Positions 60,836 through 64,000 of a stretch of DNA of 64,000 bases are shown here, piece after piece. Position numbers and translations under genes: made by a program. Where the stretch lies: contig CAYWOS010000011.1 of NCBI GenBank assembly GCA_964459985.1, forward strand, positions 8,211 to 72,210, in the 5' to 3' direction. The number at the start of each line of letters is the position of its first letter. Position 1 is the first letter of the stretch. Under the pieces are notes generated by a model. It had not been told where the DNA came from. It saw only the letters and a list, made by a program, of their open reading frames with translations, and did not search any database. Origin of the DNA: CAYWOS01 sp964459985. Its GTDB lineage: Bacteria; Bacillota; Clostridia; Christensenellales; Aristaeellaceae.

Positions 60836-61753
60836 TTACCACAAGCTCGTTTCGGAAACGCGCTTGGAAACGCCGTTCACGATGAGCAGCATCAGAAAAT
60901 TGATCACGGAATTGAACAGCCCGATCGCGGTGGCGTAATCGTATTCAAACCGCTCCAAGCCGATTTTGTAGGTATAGGTCGATATCACTTCCGACACGGA
61001 AACGTTCAGGTCCGTCTGCATGGCGTACACTTTTTCAAAGCCGATGCTCATCACCTTGCCGCTTTCCAGAATCAGCATGATGATAATGGTCGGCAGAATG
61101 CCGGGCAGCGTGACGTGCAGCAGCTGCTTGAAGCGGCTCGCGCCGTCCACTCTCGCCGCCTCGTACATGGTCGGATCGATGGCGCTCAACGCGGAGATGA
61201 AGATAATGGCGTTCCAGCCGGTATCCTTCCAAACGGCGGATATGATGTACATCAGGCGGAAATACCGGGCGCTGCCCATCAGATACAGCCCGTCCTCGGC
61301 AAGGTTGAGCCGAACAAGCAGCGCGTTGACAATGCCCGTGGAGGGCGAGCACATGGACATCAGCATGCCCACGACGACGATCGTGGAAACGAAATGCGGC
61401 GCATAAGTAATGGTTTGCAGCAGCTTTTTCGTCCTTGCCGATTTCAGCTCGTTGACAAGCAGCGCGAGCATGATCGGGAGCGGAAAGCAAACCAGCAGCG
61501 AAAGCACGCTCAATGTCAGCGTGTTGGAGATCAGCGTCCACGACTGCGAGCTGGAGAAAAAGCGCTCAAAGTGCTCCAGACCGATCCACTTGCTCGCCCA
61601 GATGCCTTTGCTGAACTTAAAATTGCGGAAGGCGATCTGCACGCCGGCCATCGGGCTGTACTTGAACAGCACATAGTACGCGACGACCGGTATCAGCAGC
61701 AGGTACAGCTGCCAGTATTTTCTCAGGGATCTTTTCCACGCTCTCGCAATCAT
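60836..61753 (-). CDS. carbohydrate-type ABC permease, LplB class
   Basis: 305 residues from ATG 61753, which has AAGGAG 7 nt upstream. Six membrane segments, early YSPMAGVQIAF typical of LplB-like subunits, and EAA loop MYEAARVDGASRFKQLLHVTLPG. Pairs with the downstream permease. Confidence 0.93.
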   Translation of the reverse strand: MIARAWKRSLRKYWQLYLLLIPVVAYYVLFKYSPMAGVQIAFRNFKFSKGIWASKWIGLEHFERFFSSSQSWTLISNTLTLSVLSLLVCFPLPIMLALLVNELKSARTKKLLQTITYAPHFVSTIVVVGMLMSMCSPSTGIVNALLVRLNLAEDGLYLMGSARYFRLMYIISAVWKDTGWNAIIFISALSAIDPTMYEAARVDGASRFKQLLHVTLPGILPTIIIMLILESGKVMSIGFEKVYAMQTDLNVSVSEVISTYTYKIGLERFEYDYATAIGLFNSVINFLMLLIVNGVSKRVSETSLW

Positions 61754-61835
61754 ACGTATGCTCCTTATCAATGGGTACGGCAGGGCCGCCGTGAACGGCA
61801 GCCCTGCCGCGGGGCTTATCCGCGCGGTCGGACGA

Positions 61836-63410
61836 TTACCATTCGCCCTCGCCGTACAGGCGGGTCATGGCGCTTTCGTACGCCTCGATGACCTTGTCCG
61901 CGCCCTTGTCGTTGATGGTGTTGACAAACTCGTTCCAGTTGGCGTCGTTGAGCTCCTTTTCGCCCGCGATGAAGGAAGCCGTGCTGCTGGTGATGTAGCT
62001 GCGGATGTCGCTCAAATAGCGGCTGATCACGTCGTTCTCGTCCTCGCTCCAGGAAACGATCGGCCAGATCTTTTCGGGCACGTACTCCGCCAGCGCGTAC
62101 GCGGTCGCGGAGGGTTCGGGCTCATACTCGCCGGCGAACAGATGCTCGGGCATCATGGCGGGGTTGCGGCCGCCCGGCCACAGGCACGCCTGCGCCAGGA
62201 AGGTGTCCTGCGTCATTTCGGCGGTGCGGGTGGCGGCGAAGGAATCGGTGTAGCCGTAGGTGCCGTCCGCCTTGATTTCCCAGTGCACGCCCTCGATGCC
62301 GGCGTTATAGAACATCGCGCCCTCGTCGCCGTAGAAGTAGTCCGCCCATTGCAGAACGAGCGGGATGTTCTGGCAGTGCGAGGTGATCACAAGGTTGCCC
62401 TCGGTATGCAGGTTCGAGCGCGCCTGCGTGGTGATCGCAAAGCCGTCCGGCCCCTTCAATTGCCATTTCAGGCCCGTCCAGTCGTCGACAAACTGCGTCG
62501 GGACCGAGTACAGGGTCGTCGCGCAGTACACGCCCAGCCGCTCCTCGGCGGACAGCAGGTTGCATTTGTCGCCCTCGGTGAAGATCTCCTGATAGATCAG
62601 TTTGTCGCTGTACAGTTTGCGCAGGTATTCGAGGAATTTGCGGTAGTTTTCACTGGCCGCGAATATGCGGATCTCGTTCGTTTCCGGGTCGACGTCCACG
62701 GCGGGATGATGCGCCACGCCGCGCGTGCCCAGCCCGAAGCAGCCGTAGAAATAGCAATACAGGAAGTTGGTGCTGGAGATCAAAGGCACCTCGTCCGCCT
62801 TGCCGTTGCCGTTGAAATCGCTGTCGCGGATGGCGATCAGCATGTCGTACAGTTCGTCCGTGGTGGTGGGCAGCGCGCCGCCGATGGCGTTCAGCGCTTT
62901 TTCATTATAGTACAGCTTGTCCGGGATTCTCACGGGCATGAAGGGCACGACCTGCGGCAAACCGTAGATATGGCCGTCGTCCGTGGTGATCGCCAGAAGG
63001 ATGTCGGGGTACTTCTCGCACAGCGCGGTAAAGTTGGGCATGTACTGCTCCATGTAGGGCTTGATATCAATCAAAATGCCCTCGTGACCCCATTCATAGC
63101 TCTGCGCGTTGGTGATGTAGCCCTTAAAAATGATGTCCGGGTAGTCTTTGGCGTCGCCCGCGATGACACCCGCCAGACGGTTGGCGAAAGCGCTGGGGTC
63201 CACATCCTCAAATTCCATGTGCACGCCCGTCATTTTCTCGTATTCCACAAGATTGGCGACCTCGCCGACATGGCCGTTGGGATAGAACGCGCCTGTGCGG
63301 GACAGGACGGTGAACGTCTCGCCCTTGTCCGTCAGCGGGAAGGTGCTCTCCGCCAGCGCGACGCCGCAAAGCATCGCCAGCGCGAGTACGAGAGTCAGGA
63401 TCTTTTTCAT
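61836..63410 (-). CDS. extracellular solute-binding protein, family 1 (LplA-like)
   Basis: 524 residues from ATG 63410 (AGGAGG upstream). A signal peptide (MKKILTLVLALAMLCGVALA) is cleaved after an ALA; the Cys in the core is not in a lipobox context. The mature part has the family-1 pattern with NLVEYEKMTGVHMEFEDV and a Ca-binding-like DSDFNGNGKADEVP loop (residues about 205-220). This EF-hand-type loop is common in LplA-like polysaccharide-binding proteins. First gene of the operon. Confidence 0.92.
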   Translation of the reverse strand: MKKILTLVLALAMLCGVALAESTFPLTDKGETFTVLSRTGAFYPNGHVGEVANLVEYEKMTGVHMEFEDVDPSAFANRLAGVIAGDAKDYPDIIFKGYITNAQSYEWGHEGILIDIKPYMEQYMPNFTALCEKYPDILLAITTDDGHIYGLPQVVPFMPVRIPDKLYYNEKALNAIGGALPTTTDELYDMLIAIRDSDFNGNGKADEVPLISSTNFLYCYFYGCFGLGTRGVAHHPAVDVDPETNEIRIFAASENYRKFLEYLRKLYSDKLIYQEIFTEGDKCNLLSAEERLGVYCATTLYSVPTQFVDDWTGLKWQLKGPDGFAITTQARSNLHTEGNLVITSHCQNIPLVLQWADYFYGDEGAMFYNAGIEGVHWEIKADGTYGYTDSFAATRTAEMTQDTFLAQACLWPGGRNPAMMPEHLFAGEYEPEPSATAYALAEYVPEKIWPIVSWSEDENDVISRYLSDIRSYITSSTASFIAGEKELNDANWNEFVNTINDKGADKVIEAYESAMTRLYGEGEW

Positions 63411-63559
63411 GGGAATTCCTCCTTCTATTCGTTGATAACCGTCTGCTCGACGGCAATCATCCGTGCCGGGGGCGCCCAAAGCGCCGGTGCGTCAGGCGGG
63501 ATATGCTGTTTCGTTCGCGTCCGTTTCGCTTCGCAGGGGGCGTCGTCTGTCTCGTTAAG

Positions 63560-63577
63560 AATTGATACATGTCAATT
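63560..63577 (-). promoter_or_regulatory. candidate operator downstream of the -10 element
   Basis: AATTGATACATGTCAATT, six-base arms AATTGA/TCAATT, placed at the transcription start of the binding-protein operon. A LacI-type regulator gene lies divergently. Confidence 0.5.
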
Positions 63578-63585
63578 TCAAACAG

Positions 63586-63614
63586 ATAGTAACATGACAA
63601 AATGGATTTGTCAA
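63586..63614 (-). promoter_or_regulatory. promoter of the ABC uptake operon
   Basis: Minus-strand TTGACA (63609-63614) and TACTAT (63586-63591), 17-bp spacer. Confidence 0.8.
63595..63613 (-). promoter_or_regulatory. second inverted repeat within the promoter
   Basis: TGACAAA-ATGGA-TTTGTCA, perfect seven-base arms spanning the spacer and the -35. It shares the TGTCA half with the other palindrome, so it may be a second operator. Confidence 0.45.
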
Positions 63615-63696
63615 GGTTTTTTTAGGAATTTTTGCCCGAAAAATCAATTTTGACTTGATTTCATTCAACATAAAATGATTATTTTTGATTCTTCTA

Positions 63697-63726
63697 TTGA
63701 CAAAGGGCAACGAGATGGTTTATACT
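63697..63726 (+). promoter_or_regulatory. promoter of the LacI-type regulator
   Basis: TTGACA (63697-63702) and TATACT (63721-63726) with an 18-bp spacer. Confidence 0.75.
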
Positions 63727-63753
63727 GTAAAAAACGCATCGAGGGGGCGGCGT

Positions 63754-64000
63754 ATGGCAACCTTCAAGGACATCGCGGAGCTTGCGGGCGTATCCTACGG
63801 CACGGTATCCAATGTGTTCAGCAACCGGGGCAACGTATCCAGCGATAAGATCAAGCGCGTGCATCAGGCGGCGTCCCAGCTCGGCTACACCCTCAAGCAA
63901 AGCGCGCAGATGCTCCGCAAGGACGCCTCCAACATCCTTTCCGTCGTGCTGCCCAACCTGACGGACCGTCAGTATACGGATTTTTACAGCAGCTTCCGCT
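63754..64000 (+). CDS. LacI family transcriptional regulator, 3' truncated
   Basis: The first 82 codons are present. The helix-turn-helix ATFKDIAELAGVSYGTVSNVFSN and hinge helix region GYTLKQSAQMLRKD are typical of LacI/GalR repressors. GAGGGGG precedes the ATG. Divergence from the ABC operon and palindromes in that promoter suggest it regulates the uptake operon; the ligand domain lies outside the window. Confidence 0.93.
   Translation, partial: MATFKDIAELAGVSYGTVSNVFSNRGNVSSDKIKRVHQAASQLGYTLKQSAQMLRKDASNILSVVLPNLTDRQYTDFYSSFR

Overview
The window comes from a GC-rich, endospore-forming member of the Bacillota, most likely an uncultured Clostridia lineage (something like Christensenellales would fit, but the sequence does not prove it). 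The evidence is two alpha/beta-type small acid-soluble spore proteins, two T-box leaders (cysE-cysS and valS), TTGACA/TATAAT-type promoters with 17-18 bp spacers, and a Na+-pumping decarboxylase operon. Both complete ABC substrate-binding proteins carry an ordinary signal peptide without a lipobox cysteine.

Layout. 1-5144: the 3' part of a giant Cys-rich repeat protein. 5497-12140 (minus): a DegV protein and a purine salvage/uptake operon (xpt, BMP-type binding protein, ATPase, two permeases). 12591-15045 (minus): a glycoside hydrolase broken by a one-base frameshift, plus an FGE-sulfatase-fold partner. 15258-15752: two spore protein genes. 15863-16888 (minus): a TGA-interrupted small secreted ORF and a PHP phosphoesterase. 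17119-19714: DUF6273, NAGPA-type glycosidase and Lgt-like membrane protein. 19777-24910 (minus): T-box-cysE-cysS followed by a GH2 beta-galactosidase. 25279-30642: yceD-rpmF-Tbox-valS-rsmH-rsmI housekeeping run, with a 25-N assembly gap in valS. 30700-31152 (minus): rpiB. 31376-36475: a hybrid Na+-coupled decarboxylase/transcarboxylase operon. 36748-37113: secreted KTSC-domain protein. 37571-41293: a two-gene conflict-type module (HD+RyR protein; SLOG+SLATT membrane protein). 41995-58957: a tightly coupled 13-gene operon described below. 59066-63410 (minus): a sugar-type ABC uptake operon with a GDPD enzyme, divergent from a LacI-type regulator that runs off the window at 63754.

Two things stand out. 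First, the 41995-58957 operon combines a HerA/DUF87-type ATPase, coiled-coil proteins (one ending in a lethal-factor-like HExxH/EFFAE metallopeptidase domain), an FtsK/SpoIIIE ATPase whose N-terminus matches the GroEL apical (substrate-binding) domain, a two-TM protein, a radical SAM activase, a Hanks-type kinase, a zinc-ribbon/FHA protein and a ClpB-type AAA+ protein. Most junctions overlap as ATGA. I do not recognise it as a named system; it looks like a kinase/FHA-controlled protein-handling or export machine with its own effector. It has one strong promoter, a 290-nt structured leader, and an imperfect 17-nt direct repeat near both ends.

Second, a 234-bp non-coding element occurs four times (5187, 12317, 37189, 41345), always exactly 234 bp, built of about seven consecutive hairpins, and always inserted between two copies of a 23-29 bp rho-independent terminator hairpin. 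Paired base changes between copies keep the stems intact. Two copies in the same orientation bracket the HD-RyR/SLOG-SLATT module.
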